Below, piece by piece: positions 45,590 through 54,367 of a DNA stretch of 64,000 nt. The stretch lies in assembly GCF_048820935.1 (NCBI RefSeq), contig NZ_JBMERD010000002.1:62001-126000 (forward strand). Reading direction: 5' to 3'. Made by a program: the position numbers and the translations under genes. The notes under the pieces are model-generated. The model had not been told where the DNA came from, ran no database searches, and saw nothing but the letters and a program-made list of their open reading frames with translations. How positions within the stretch are numbered: position 1 is the first letter of the stretch; every line of letters starts with the position of its first letter. Source of the DNA: Algicoccus sp048820935 (GTDB lineage Bacteria; Pseudomonadota; Gammaproteobacteria; Burkholderiales; Burkholderiaceae_B).

Positions 45590-47632
45590 GTCTTCCCCAC
45601 GTATGTGGGGGTGTTTCCTGAAAATGAAAATGACGCTCAGCATGAACGCGGTCTTCCCCACGTATGTGGGGGTGTTTCCCCGTATGCTGTCGAGAAGTCA
45701 GCCAATTTTATGTCTTCCCCACGTATGTGGGGGTGTTTCTTAACAAGTATGGGTATGGGTGACTGGGATTACGTCTTCCCCACGTATGTGGGGGTGTTTC
45801 CGATGAAATCAAGGTTACTGATGGTATGGGAGAGTCTTCCCCACGTATGTGGGGGTGTTTCTCGTTTTTGGCGTGTCTCGGTATCGGTTCAGTAGTCTTC
45901 CCCACGTATGTGGGGGTGTTTCTTTTGTGGGAGATGAGAACGGACAAGTTACCAGGTCTTCCCCACGTATGTGGGGGTGTTTCCGAAGCTACGGCTGATG
46001 GTGCCGTGCTAAGGCTGTCTTCCCCACGTATGTGGGGGTGTTTCTATGGTTCATAGATCCGAACTGCCAAACGGGCTGTCTTCCCCACGTATGTGGGGGT
46101 GTTTCTGGTGATGTATCGCAACCAGTCGTCGCTAATGCGTCTTCCCCACGTATGTGGGGGTGTTTCTGAGCTAATCAAAGCGCAAAAAACTAACGCTGCG
46201 TCTTCCCCACGTATGTGGGGGTGTTTCTTAGCAGAAAACATTATTAGCAAACCAAAGAAAGTCTTCCCCACGTATGTGGGGGTGTTTCCGTCACCAGCCT
46301 GAGCCTAACGTCACCAGCCTGGTCTTCCCCACGTATGTGGGGGTGTTTCTAACTTAAAATCAGAGGGGTCAGCGAATAGGGCGTCTTCCCCACGTATGTG
46401 GGGGTGTTTCTCGCATCAAGATCAAGCAACAATTTTTCTATCAGTCTTCCCCACGTATGTGGGGGTGTTTCTGCTGAGGGTTCAGGTGAGGGCGGTTCTG
46501 AGGGGTCTTCCCCACGTATGTGGGGGTGTTTCCTCTTGCAAGCGGATACCCGCTATATGGATATGGTCTTCCCCACGTATGTGGGGGTGTTTCTATTGAG
46601 CAAGCCAGTCATACCCCACTTGCTCCGTCTTCCCCACGTATGTGGGGGTGTTTCCCCCTGACTGGATAGCGAGGCACTATTGTGATGGTCTTCCCCACGT
46701 ATGTGGGGGTGTTTCTATGTTTTCTCACCTCCAGTGCCACGACTGGGAGTCTTCCCCACGTATGTGGGGGTGTTTCCCCGTACTGATGAAGTAAGTGCAC
46801 TATCTTATAGTCTTCCCCACGTATGTGGGGGTGTTTCCGCGCCACTCAGCCCAGACACACGCGCGATTCTGTCTTCCCCACGTATGTGGGGGTGTTTCTG
46901 ATCGAGGATCGCTTGTCCGGCGCATTAAACGGTCTTCCCCACGTATGTGGGGGTGTTTCCAGATCCAGCACGCTCCACGCGGGTCAGTTTGCGTCTTCCC
47001 CACGTATGTGGGGGTGTTTCTTATCCACGGCTGCGCCGCCATGCGTTGTACGCGTCTTCCCCACGTATGTGGGGGTGTTTCCAGTAAAAACTTTCGTACG
47101 AGTAGAAAAAATAAGTCTTCCCCACGTATGTGGGGGTGTTTCTATCGCTCCCGCCCTTTTCGCGAAGGATGTGCGGTCTTCCCCACGTATGTGGGGGTGT
47201 TTCCCAGTCCCGTTGGTGACTTCATGCAGCGCCATGGTCTTCCCCACGTATGTGGGGGTGTTTCTTTCGAAGAAGACTTTCTGTCTCTTGAAGATGTGTC
47301 TTCCCCACGTATGTGGGGGTGTTTCCAATAGGGTTTGGGAATGTGCAGGCAAGGCTGGGTCTTCCCCACGTATGTGGGGGTGTTTCTAGGGAAAAAGACT
47401 GATTCTATCTCTGAAGCGAGTCTTCCCCATGTATGTGGGGGTGTTTCCCAATCTTATCGGCCCATGGGTATCAGAGCGGGCGTCTTCCCCATGTATGTGG
47501 GGGTGTTTCCCTTGCAGTCCCAGACCGGCAACCTTTCTGCAGGTCTTCCCCACGTATGTGGGGGTGTTTCCGACGTGCGCAACCGGCTGGAATCGCGGAG
47601 CAAGTCTTCCCCACGTATGTGGGGGTGTTTCT
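45590..47632 (+). CRISPR. Type I-E CRISPR array, 34 repeats and 33 spacers
   Basis: Thirty-four repeats at a 61-base period, each with an invariant 28-base core starting GTCTTCCCCAC and ending GTGTTTC. Palindromic arms CCCCAC and GTGGGG surround the loop GTAT. Counting a 29th pyrimidine (16 C, 18 T, never a purine) gives the standard 29-nt repeat and 32-nt spacers, with an 8-nt handle GTGTTTCY. Repeats at 47420 and 47482 carry CAT instead of CAC in the left arm (a G-U wobble), and the spacer between them is one base longer than all others. The leader end faces cas2; the final repeat (47604) runs into IS-derived DNA. Spacer 12 contains a 13-base direct repeat. Confidence 0.99.
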
Positions 47633-47739
47633 TGCGGATAAAATTTTGTACCTGTTCAACGTCAACTATCTTGGCCGGTGCGCGTCAATTAACTTGGCCG
47701 GCGCATTGACTCATCGTTTTTGTTACCCGCGATAAGCTG

Positions 47740-48592
47740 TTGCCTCATGTACTATGTTACCCATCGGATGGTCCGGCGGGAGCACACCATGACGAGGCAG
47801 ATCAGCGCTACCGGAATGCAAGCCGAGATGAAAAAGGCCTGATACTCGATGAGTTTGTGGCACTCACCCACTACCATCGCAAGTACGCCATACGGTTGTT
47901 AAATGCTGTTCCAGACCAGGATAGCGCTCGCAGGTCGCACCGCAATCGCGTCTATGACGAAGCCGTGCGTCAAGCTCTGGTTGTGCTCTGGGAAACGGCT
48001 CAAGGCCTTGATTCCGCTGTTGATCCAAGCGATGGAAAGCCACGAGCACCTGGATCTGGATCCCGTCATTAAACAGAAGCTGCTGTGCATCAGCGCGGCG
48101 ACGATTGACCGCGTGCTGGCGCCCACCAGACAGCGGATCGATGGGCAGCGCCGACGGCGCACTGGCGTGGGTGCCGCGATACGACGCAGTATTCCCGTAC
48201 GCACTTTTGCCGATTGGCGTGATCCACCGCCCGGCTTTTTTGAAGTGGATATGGTTGAGCATTGCGGTGGCCCCAAGCGCGATGGCGACTTTGTACACAG
48301 CCTAGTGCTCACCGACATTGCCACGGGTTGGACCGAATGCGTGGCGTTGCCCGTGCGCAATCAAACGCTCGTCGTCCAAGGATTTGCTAAAGTGGCCACC
48401 GACATACCCTTTCCAATGCGAGGTATCGACACCGATAACGATAGTGCCTTTATGAATCAGACAGTATTTGATTACTGCCAAGCGCATCATCTTGAGCAAA
48501 CGCGCTCACGGGCGTACAAGAAGAACGATCAGGCCTGGGTAGAGCAAAAAAACGGCGCCATCGTCCGCCGACTCGTGCTGACAGGGCTTTGA
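47740..48592 (+). pseudogene. Degenerate integrase-core (rve) transposase at the CRISPR trailer end
   Basis: Two frames together make most of an ISNCY-like DDE transposase. The first (to about 47998) reads LDEFVALTHYHRKYAIRLLN...VRQALVVLWE. The second, +1 shifted, continues GKRLKALIPLLIQAMESHEHLDLDP, then TFADWRDPPPGFFEVDMVEHCGG (catalytic Asp), GIDTDNDSAFMNQ (second Asp) and RSRAYKKNDQAWVEQKNGAIVRRL (catalytic Glu). A small deletion at the LWE/GKR junction causes the frame change, and the C-terminus is lost after 48592. Near-repeats of CTTGGCCGG(T/C)GC at about 47672 and 47694 may be end sequences. Confidence 0.8.
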
Positions 48593-48593
48593 A

Positions 48594-48731
48594 GTTCAGG
48601 AGCGCATCGAGATTGGTCAGGGGGTCACCGATCTGATCCAGCTTCTCGCGCTGATGCTCATCGGCAAAGAGTTCGAGTTTGATGGCACCAGGTTTCAGGT
48701 GCTTACGGACAAAAAGTGGCAACAGGATCAT
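48594..48731 (-). pseudogene. N-terminal fragment of another transposase, opposite orientation
   Basis: On the minus strand an ATG at 48731 opens MILLPLFVRKHLKPGAIKLELFADEHQREKLDQIGDPLTNLDALLNFKAL before running into the antisense of the preceding transposase. The GDPLxxLDxLLxFxxL pattern resembles the N-terminus of IS5-type transposases. Only about 46 residues survive, so I call it tentatively. The remaining DNA to 49017 shows nothing I can assign. Confidence 0.35.
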
Positions 48732-49017
48732 TTTAGGAAATCGGCGCCCTCAATGTGGGGGTTATTCGAGATGCCCAAGTGAAGTGAAATTTAACGCGCG
48801 TAATGACCTAACTGAGCAGGTAGAAAAGATCAATCTGGTCGCATGATCAACCGGACAAGGCGCTTGATAAATACCGATAGCAGGGCTGCGTGTGCTGTGC
48901 TGACGTGGTAGTTCACATAGAGCGCTCAATGTTATTCTTGCACGACACTTGTTTGTTCAGGTACTCTGCGCGAACAATTGGTGTGACAAGAGATTTCTTT
49001 AAAAACAAAGGGGAAGC

Positions 49018-49692
49018 ATGATGGTTGGTTTTCAAGTAAGACAGCGTGAGCGTGCAGTGAGTCAGCAGACTGTAGAAAAGTTTTCATCGTTACCAGTTGC
49101 CAATATCAGCGACATGATGTCGCGTCTGCAGGCGGCGAGTGCAGGACTGCGCCCTATGCATCAAGGTGGAGTTATGGCTGGTCCGGCACTGACGGTTCGT
49201 TGCCGCCCGGGTGACAACCTCATGGTGCATAAAGCATTGCAGATGGCTCAAGAGGGTGACGTTATTGTGGTGGACGCAGGTGGTGATCTGACGAATGCGA
49301 TTATCGGAGAACTCATGGTGGCCAAAGCGATTTACCGCAAATTGGGCGGAATTGTCATTAACGGCGCGGTCCGGGATTCAGAAACAATCGCTTCAGGCCA
49401 ATTTCCGGTCTTTGCCTTGGGCGTGACCCATCGTGGACCCTACAAAGATGGTCCTGGAGAGATCAATGTGCCAATTTGTCTGGGCAGCATGGTGATTGAG
49501 CCAGGTGATCTGATTGTGGGTGATGCGGATGGTGTGGTGAGTGTGCCTTTTGATTTAACCGAAGAGGTTTATCAGACAACTGTCAAAAAACATGCGCAAG
49601 AAGAAGAGTCGTTGGCGATGATTCAAAGTGGCACAGATGACACCAGCTGGGTGGATGAGCGTCTGAAGTCTTTGGGTTGTAAGTTTGTGTAG
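49018..49692 (+). CDS. RraA-family protein (possible 4-carboxy-4-hydroxy-2-oxoadipate aldolase-type lyase)
   Basis: A 224-residue RraA/dimethylmenaquinone-methyltransferase-like fold protein. SSLPVANISDMMSRL, GPALTVRCRPGDNLMVHKAL, VIVVDAGGDLTNAIIGELM, GGIVINGAVRDSE and GDLIVGDADGVVSVP are family motifs, with the Arg-Asp of GAVRD placed for catalysis. Members include class II oxo-acid aldolases as well as RNase E inhibitors; the presence of prpF, acnA and a tctC relic nearby favours a carboxylate-metabolism role. GGGGAAGC precedes two adjacent ATG codons. Confidence 0.8.
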   Translation: MMVGFQVRQRERAVSQQTVEKFSSLPVANISDMMSRLQAASAGLRPMHQGGVMAGPALTVRCRPGDNLMVHKALQMAQEGDVIVVDAGGDLTNAIIGELMVAKAIYRKLGGIVINGAVRDSETIASGQFPVFALGVTHRGPYKDGPGEINVPICLGSMVIEPGDLIVGDADGVVSVPFDLTEEVYQTTVKKHAQEEESLAMIQSGTDDTSWVDERLKSLGCKFV

Positions 49693-49713
49693 TTAATCAA
49701 CGTCGAGATTGTG

Positions 49714-50431
49714 ATGAATAAAAATCTTTTAACCCAGTTGCTTGCATCAGTTGTTGCGACAACAACCCTGTTTTTTTAGTGCAACTGCGCAGGCAGATAT
49801 TTTTCCGCAGCGTCCGATCCAAATGATTGTTGGATGGGCAGCTGGAGGTCCAGCAGATTCGCCTCAAAACGATGTTGCAGATTTTGTGGACTATGCGAAG
49901 AAGAATCCAGGTCAGTTGACGATTGCATCTGGTGGCGTTGGTTCTTCACAGCATCTGGCGGGTGCAAGCTTTATGCAAAAAACGGGCATTGATCTGTTGC
50001 ATGTTCCATTTAAGAGTACGGCACCTGCATTTACTGATCTGATGGCTGGTCGTGTTGATTCGATCATTACAACGGGCGCACTGACGCCTGTGTCATCAGG
50101 TAAGGTGAAACCATTGGCGATTACTGCAAAGGAGCGGTTAGCCGCATTACCTGATGTGCCGACTTTTGAAGAAGCGGGTGTACCTGACTTTTACATGAGC
50201 TCTTGGTACGGTTTGGTTGCCCCGAAAGGCACGCCTGATGAGGTGTTAAATCGTTTAAATGAGGCACTTACAAAATCGCTTGAGAATCCTAAAATTCAAG
50301 AGGACTTTGTGCGATTAGGTGCTGTGCCTGCAGAACCAATGGCCAAAGAAGAGTTTTGGGCCATGGTTGGTGAGGGAATGAGCCAAGCAAAAGAACTGGT
50401 TGAGCTGTCTGGCGCCAGAGAGCAAAGATGA
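49714..50431 (+). pseudogene. TctC/Bug-type tricarboxylate-binding protein, frameshifted and internally deleted
   Basis: The native start is ATG 49714 (MNKNLLTQLLASVVATTTLFF), where a seven-T run makes a stop (TTT TTT TAG); removing one T restores SATAQADIFPQRPIQMIVGWAAGGPADS. After that Ser, the frame jumps to NDVADFVDYAKKNPGQLTIASGGVGSS, lacking about 90 residues that Bug proteins have there. The rest (LLHVPFKSTAPAFTDLMAGRVDSIITT ... DVPTFEEAGVPDFYMSSWYGLVAPKGTP) is intact to the stop. Two independent lesions argue for decay, though the homopolymer one alone could be a sequencing error. tctA and tctB partners are not in the window. Confidence 0.85.
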
Positions 50432-50485
50432 TGACATGTTGTCATGCTTCATTAGTCGTATCTCGCTGATTGAAGGAAGCTAGAT

Positions 50486-50530
50486 AAAAACAGGGGGCCG
50501 TGATTGGTTTGATCACGCCCCCCTGTTTTT
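50486..50530. terminator. Bidirectional terminator between the tctC relic and acnA
   Basis: Arms of 19 bases (50486-50504 and 50512-50530) with one mismatch and a 7-base loop. A5 precedes and T5 follows the GC-rich stem, so it works on both strands. Confidence 0.9.
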
Positions 50531-50544
50531 GCTGCTTCTCAGAA

Positions 50545-53223
50545 TTAAGCGATGTTCTGCTCATCCAGGTAGTGGCGCCACACGCGTGGCAGAATGCCAC
50601 CGTTACGCCAGTACTCGACATCCTCGGTCGTATCTAAGCGGACAGTCAATGGAACGGTTTGTGTTTCACCATTGACGCGGTGAATTACCAGATCCACCAG
50701 TGAACGCACACCCAGACGGTCTTCCAGTCCGATGACATCAAACGTTTCGGTACCATCCAGTCCGAGTGTTTCTGCATTCGTGCCAGGCTGGAACTCTAAG
50801 GGCAGTACACCCATACCGACTAAGTTGGTGCGGTGAATTCGCTCAAAACCTTCGGCCACAACAGCACGCACACCCAACAATGCGACACCTTTCGCAGCTG
50901 AATCTCGTGAAGAACCACAGCCGTAGTTCTTACCAGCGATCACGATGAGTGGTGTTTTTCGTTCCAAGTAGGTCTGAGCCGCTTCAAAGATGCGCATTTG
51001 CTCGCCTTCGGGCATCACTTTAGTGATTCCGCCTTCAACACCGGGCACCATGTGGTTGCGCAAACGGATGTTGGCAAAGGTGGCACGCATGACCACTTCG
51101 TGGTTTGCACGACGTGTGGTGTAGTTGTTGAAATCACGCTGTTCAACGCCCTTAGACAACAGGAAGTCGGCCGCAGGTGTGCCTAAGCTGATCGCACCTG
51201 AGGGTGAGATATGGTCTGTGGTGATGGAATCACCCAGAATCGCCAGCGGACGCATGCCCTGAATATCTTTCACAGGCGCTGCTTCACGGGATAGCCCTTC
51301 AAAATAGGGCGGTTTGCGGATGTAGTTACTTTCAGGCTGCCAGTCAAAGCGGTCGCTACTGGCGGTTGCTAGTGCATCCCAAGGCTCACCACCTTCGTAC
51401 AACTCAGCATAGCGTTCGATAAAGAGGTCACGGTCGCTGTAGCCACGGTCAATGGCATCGGAGACTTCTTTAGCTGTGGGCCAAATGTCGCGCAGATAAA
51501 CTGGGTTGCCGTTTTGATCGGTGCCCAATGGATCGCGGGTGACATCAATGGTCAGCGAACCTGCCAGTGCATACACCACCACTAAGGCGGGTGAGGCCAA
51601 GTAGTTTGCGCGCACGTCCGGGTGAATACGACCATCAAAGTTACGGTTTCCGGACAGCACCGAGGTGGTGACCAGATCGTTGTCATTGATTGTTTTAGAA
51701 ATGGCGGGTGGTAGAGGACCTGAGCCACCGTTACAGGTGGTGCAGCCAAATCCGGCAATCTGGAATCCTAATTCATCCAAGCTGTCTTGCAGACCCGCAC
51801 GAACCAGAACATCGGCTGTAACTTGGCTGCCAGGTACGAGTGAAGTTTTGACCCAAGGTTTGCTGCGTAGACCCAATGCGGCGGCTTTCTGTGCCACTAA
51901 ACCAGCAGCCATCATGTTGGCTGGGTTGGCGGTGTTGGTGCACGATGTAATCGCGGCAATGACAACGTCACCATCATGCAGGGGGAATTCTTCGCCCTCA
52001 ACAGCATAGGATTTGCTCAGATCGACAGGGCGACCACCGATACGCTGATGATGGGTTTGGAAAGCTTGAGCGGCTTCGGTCAGATCCAAGTGATCTTCTG
52101 GATTGCTAGGTCCGGAAATACAGGGACGGATGCTGTCCAGATCAATAGTGATGACAGAATCAAACTCAGGCGTGGGTGTGTCTGCATCACGCCACAATTT
52201 CTGTTCGCGGTTGTAGGCTTCGACCATGGTGATCAGGTCTTCAGGGCGACCGGTCATGCGCATGTAGTCGATTGCGCGATCATCGATTGGGAAGAACACC
52301 GCGGTTGCGCCGTATTCAGGTGCCATGTTGGCGATCATGCCACGGTCACCCAGTGACAGTTCTTCAAGTCCGGGACCGAAAAACTCAACAAACTTGCCGA
52401 CAACGCCGATTTCGCGCAATTTTTGTGTGATGACCAAGACCAGGTCAGTTGGCAGCACGCCATCGGGCAGGCGACCTTTGAGTTCAATGCCCAGCACCTC
52501 GGGTAATGAGATGGTGACAGGCAAGCCCACCATGACGGCTTCAGCTTCAATGCCACCCACACCCCAGCCCAGAATACCCAAGCCATTGATCATGGGGGTA
52601 TGGCTGTCGGTTCCGACACAGGTGTCAGGATATGCAATGGTTTGACCGTTTTTGTCATCCGTCCAGACAACGCGACCGATGTTTTCTAGGTGAAGCTGGT
52701 GCATGATGCCCTTGCCGGGTGGCACAACTTTCACCCCATCAAAACTGCTGCCACACCAGCGCAAGAACGCAAAACGCTCAGCATTGCGCTGGTATTCACG
52801 GGCGAGGTTGATGTCTGCGGCTTTAATGTTGGCCCAGCTGTCAACTTGCAGTGAGTGGTCAATAATGACGTCGATCGGAACTTTGGGGCTGACTTGAGAA
52901 GGATCGCCACCTGCGTCTTCGACGGCTTCACGCATGGCAGCCATATCGAGAAGCATCACAAGTCCGAGAATGTCTTGCCCAAACACACGCGCCGGGTAAA
53001 ACGTAATGCCATCGCCTGCACGACGATTAAGCAATGAATCGATTTCTTCACGGGAATCTCGACCGTGAACGGATTGTTGACGTACAAGGTTCTCAAGCAA
53101 GACACGCAATGAGAAGGGGAGTTTGTCGACACCCGGGATATCGCCAATGGGTGCGTACTTAACTGTTTTGCCTTGAATATTCAAGTCTTGCAGTGTAGAA
53201 AGACTGGTTGATTGATTGGACAT
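50545..53223 (-). CDS. acnA: Aconitate hydratase, AcnA/IRP type
   Basis: Interconverts citrate, cis-aconitate and isocitrate using a 4Fe-4S cluster. 892 residues, typical of AcnA. Cluster ligands are visible in AITSCTNTANP (first Cys) and AGFGCTTCNG (the other two). DNNTTDSHTPM-equivalent CVGTDSHTPMINGLG, IDHSLQVD, and the swivel domain with GDSITTDHISPSGAI and IAGKNYGCGSSRDSAAKG are present. The sequence is closer to AcnA than to the 2-methylisocitrate dehydratase AcnD, although a prpF gene is nearby. It is divergent from the GntR gene, with a shared promoter region. Confidence 0.93.
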   Translation of the reverse strand: MSNQSTSLSTLQDLNIQGKTVKYAPIGDIPGVDKLPFSLRVLLENLVRQQSVHGRDSREEIDSLLNRRAGDGITFYPARVFGQDILGLVMLLDMAAMREAVEDAGGDPSQVSPKVPIDVIIDHSLQVDSWANIKAADINLAREYQRNAERFAFLRWCGSSFDGVKVVPPGKGIMHQLHLENIGRVVWTDDKNGQTIAYPDTCVGTDSHTPMINGLGILGWGVGGIEAEAVMVGLPVTISLPEVLGIELKGRLPDGVLPTDLVLVITQKLREIGVVGKFVEFFGPGLEELSLGDRGMIANMAPEYGATAVFFPIDDRAIDYMRMTGRPEDLITMVEAYNREQKLWRDADTPTPEFDSVITIDLDSIRPCISGPSNPEDHLDLTEAAQAFQTHHQRIGGRPVDLSKSYAVEGEEFPLHDGDVVIAAITSCTNTANPANMMAAGLVAQKAAALGLRSKPWVKTSLVPGSQVTADVLVRAGLQDSLDELGFQIAGFGCTTCNGGSGPLPPAISKTINDNDLVTTSVLSGNRNFDGRIHPDVRANYLASPALVVVYALAGSLTIDVTRDPLGTDQNGNPVYLRDIWPTAKEVSDAIDRGYSDRDLFIERYAELYEGGEPWDALATASSDRFDWQPESNYIRKPPYFEGLSREAAPVKDIQGMRPLAILGDSITTDHISPSGAISLGTPAADFLLSKGVEQRDFNNYTTRRANHEVVMRATFANIRLRNHMVPGVEGGITKVMPEGEQMRIFEAAQTYLERKTPLIVIAGKNYGCGSSRDSAAKGVALLGVRAVVAEGFERIHRTNLVGMGVLPLEFQPGTNAETLGLDGTETFDVIGLEDRLGVRSLVDLVIHRVNGETQTVPLTVRLDTTEDVEYWRNGGILPRVWRHYLDEQNIA

Positions 53224-53246
53224 GACCGCCTACATAAAAAAATGGT

Positions 53247-53274
53247 ATTGTACGGAGTGCCATCATCATACAAT
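53247..53274. promoter_or_regulatory. Inverted repeat, candidate GntR operator between acnA and the GntR gene
   Basis: ATTGTA (53247-53252) and TACAAT (53269-53274) form an inverted repeat spaced by 16 bases, in the 71-base gap between divergent acnA and the FCD-type GntR gene. FCD regulators bind TTGTA-like half-sites, usually more closely spaced, so this is a candidate only. Confidence 0.4.
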
Positions 53275-53294
53275 ATAAAACTCGAGATTCCCAA

Positions 53295-54320
53295 ATGTCT
53301 TTTTCACGGTTGAGTGAACATAAAGTGCCTTCTGCGCCCCAAACGAACCCATTGCATCTCGCGCTGGCTAACCGCGTGATTGAATATGCGCGTACGCAAC
53401 GTTTGCCCGCCGGCCATCACTTGACAGAGCAATCGTTGGAACAAGTGCTTGGCGCATCGCGCTCGCCCATTCGGGGCGCTTTGGCCTTTTTGGCTGAGCA
53501 GGGTTTGGTCGAAACAAGGCCTCCCAAACGAGGTCTGTTCTTGGCGTATGACGGTAGTGAATTGGCAGCCTTGGAAGAGACATTGCCGACTTCGGATGAG
53601 GATCAGGCTTATTTGGCATTGGCGCGTGATCGCTTAGATGGATGTCTGCCAGATGTACTCAGTGAAATTGAAGCCATGCGTCGTTATAACCTTACGCGTG
53701 AGCGTATGCGCCGTGTCTTAACCAGAGCAGCCAATGAAGGGTGGATCGAGCAACGAACCAGTAAAGGTTGGGCGTTTTTACCGATGATCGATGGGCCGCA
53801 GAGTTGCGCACAAAGCTATGATTTGCGCATTGTGCTTGAGCCATCGGCATTGCAAATGGAAAGCTTTGAGTTGGACCTGACACTTTTAGATAGAATGCGC
53901 GCCGAGCAACAAGAGTTGGTGGATGGTGGCTATGAAACAGCCACGCATGCGCAAATGGTGCAGGCGAACGCAAACTTTCATGAAGGGCTAGCCAGACTGT
54001 CGGGTAATCGCTTTGTTGAGCAAACAGTGATGCGGCATAATCAGTTGCGCAGCTTGCTGGAATACCGAGAAACGGCTGCGGATCGAGATCGTGTGCGACG
54101 ACAGTGTGTCGAGCATCTGGCGATTTTGGATTGTCTGGCCAGTGGGGATCGGGTTGCCGCTGCAGCACTGTTGAAACAACATCTGGAAAAAGCCCGGGCC
54201 GGTAAAATTGCACAATTGAGTAAAGCAGCGCGCGAGCGTGCCTTGGCAAGCCATGGTCAACAAGCGCACACTAAAAATCAACGCAATGGCACAAACGCGG
54301 ATATCGGTGTTTGTGAGTAA
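53295..54320 (+). CDS. GntR-family regulator with FCD effector domain
   Basis: 341 residues. A first winged-helix part (LANRVIEYARTQRLPAGHHLTEQSLEQVLGASRSPIRGALAFLAEQGLVETRPPKRGLFLA) is the GntR signature. A second, weaker helix-turn-helix-like segment (YNLTRERMRRVLTRAANEGWIEQR) follows at about residues 130-155, so the N-terminus is unusually long. The C-terminal FCD region includes LRIVLEPSALQMESFELD and NANFHEGLARLSGNRFVEQTVMRHNQLRSLLEYRE. It probably senses a carboxylate and controls acnA and/or prpF. Target genes are inferred from position. Confidence 0.88.
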   Translation: MSFSRLSEHKVPSAPQTNPLHLALANRVIEYARTQRLPAGHHLTEQSLEQVLGASRSPIRGALAFLAEQGLVETRPPKRGLFLAYDGSELAALEETLPTSDEDQAYLALARDRLDGCLPDVLSEIEAMRRYNLTRERMRRVLTRAANEGWIEQRTSKGWAFLPMIDGPQSCAQSYDLRIVLEPSALQMESFELDLTLLDRMRAEQQELVDGGYETATHAQMVQANANFHEGLARLSGNRFVEQTVMRHNQLRSLLEYRETAADRDRVRRQCVEHLAILDCLASGDRVAAAALLKQHLEKARAGKIAQLSKAARERALASHGQQAHTKNQRNGTNADIGVCE

Positions 54321-54367
54321 ATACTTTGAATATGCTGTGAATTAATTTTTGATAAGGGGAATAAATC

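Noticed and set aside
45605..47735. Numerous overlapping open frames with repeated MWGCF or PTYVGVF motifs on both strands
   Set aside because: They are translations of the CRISPR repeats; the 61-base period merely produces frame-cycling repeats. No coding function.
36313..49017. An integrase or tRNA attachment site bounding the CRISPR island
   Set aside because: No integrase, tRNA or repeated attachment sequence is visible at either border; only IS remnants occur on the right.
50545..53223. Calling the aconitase AcnD because prpF is nearby
   Set aside because: The N-terminal sequence (DKLPFSLRVLLENLVRQ) and overall pattern fit AcnA better than what I remember of AcnD.
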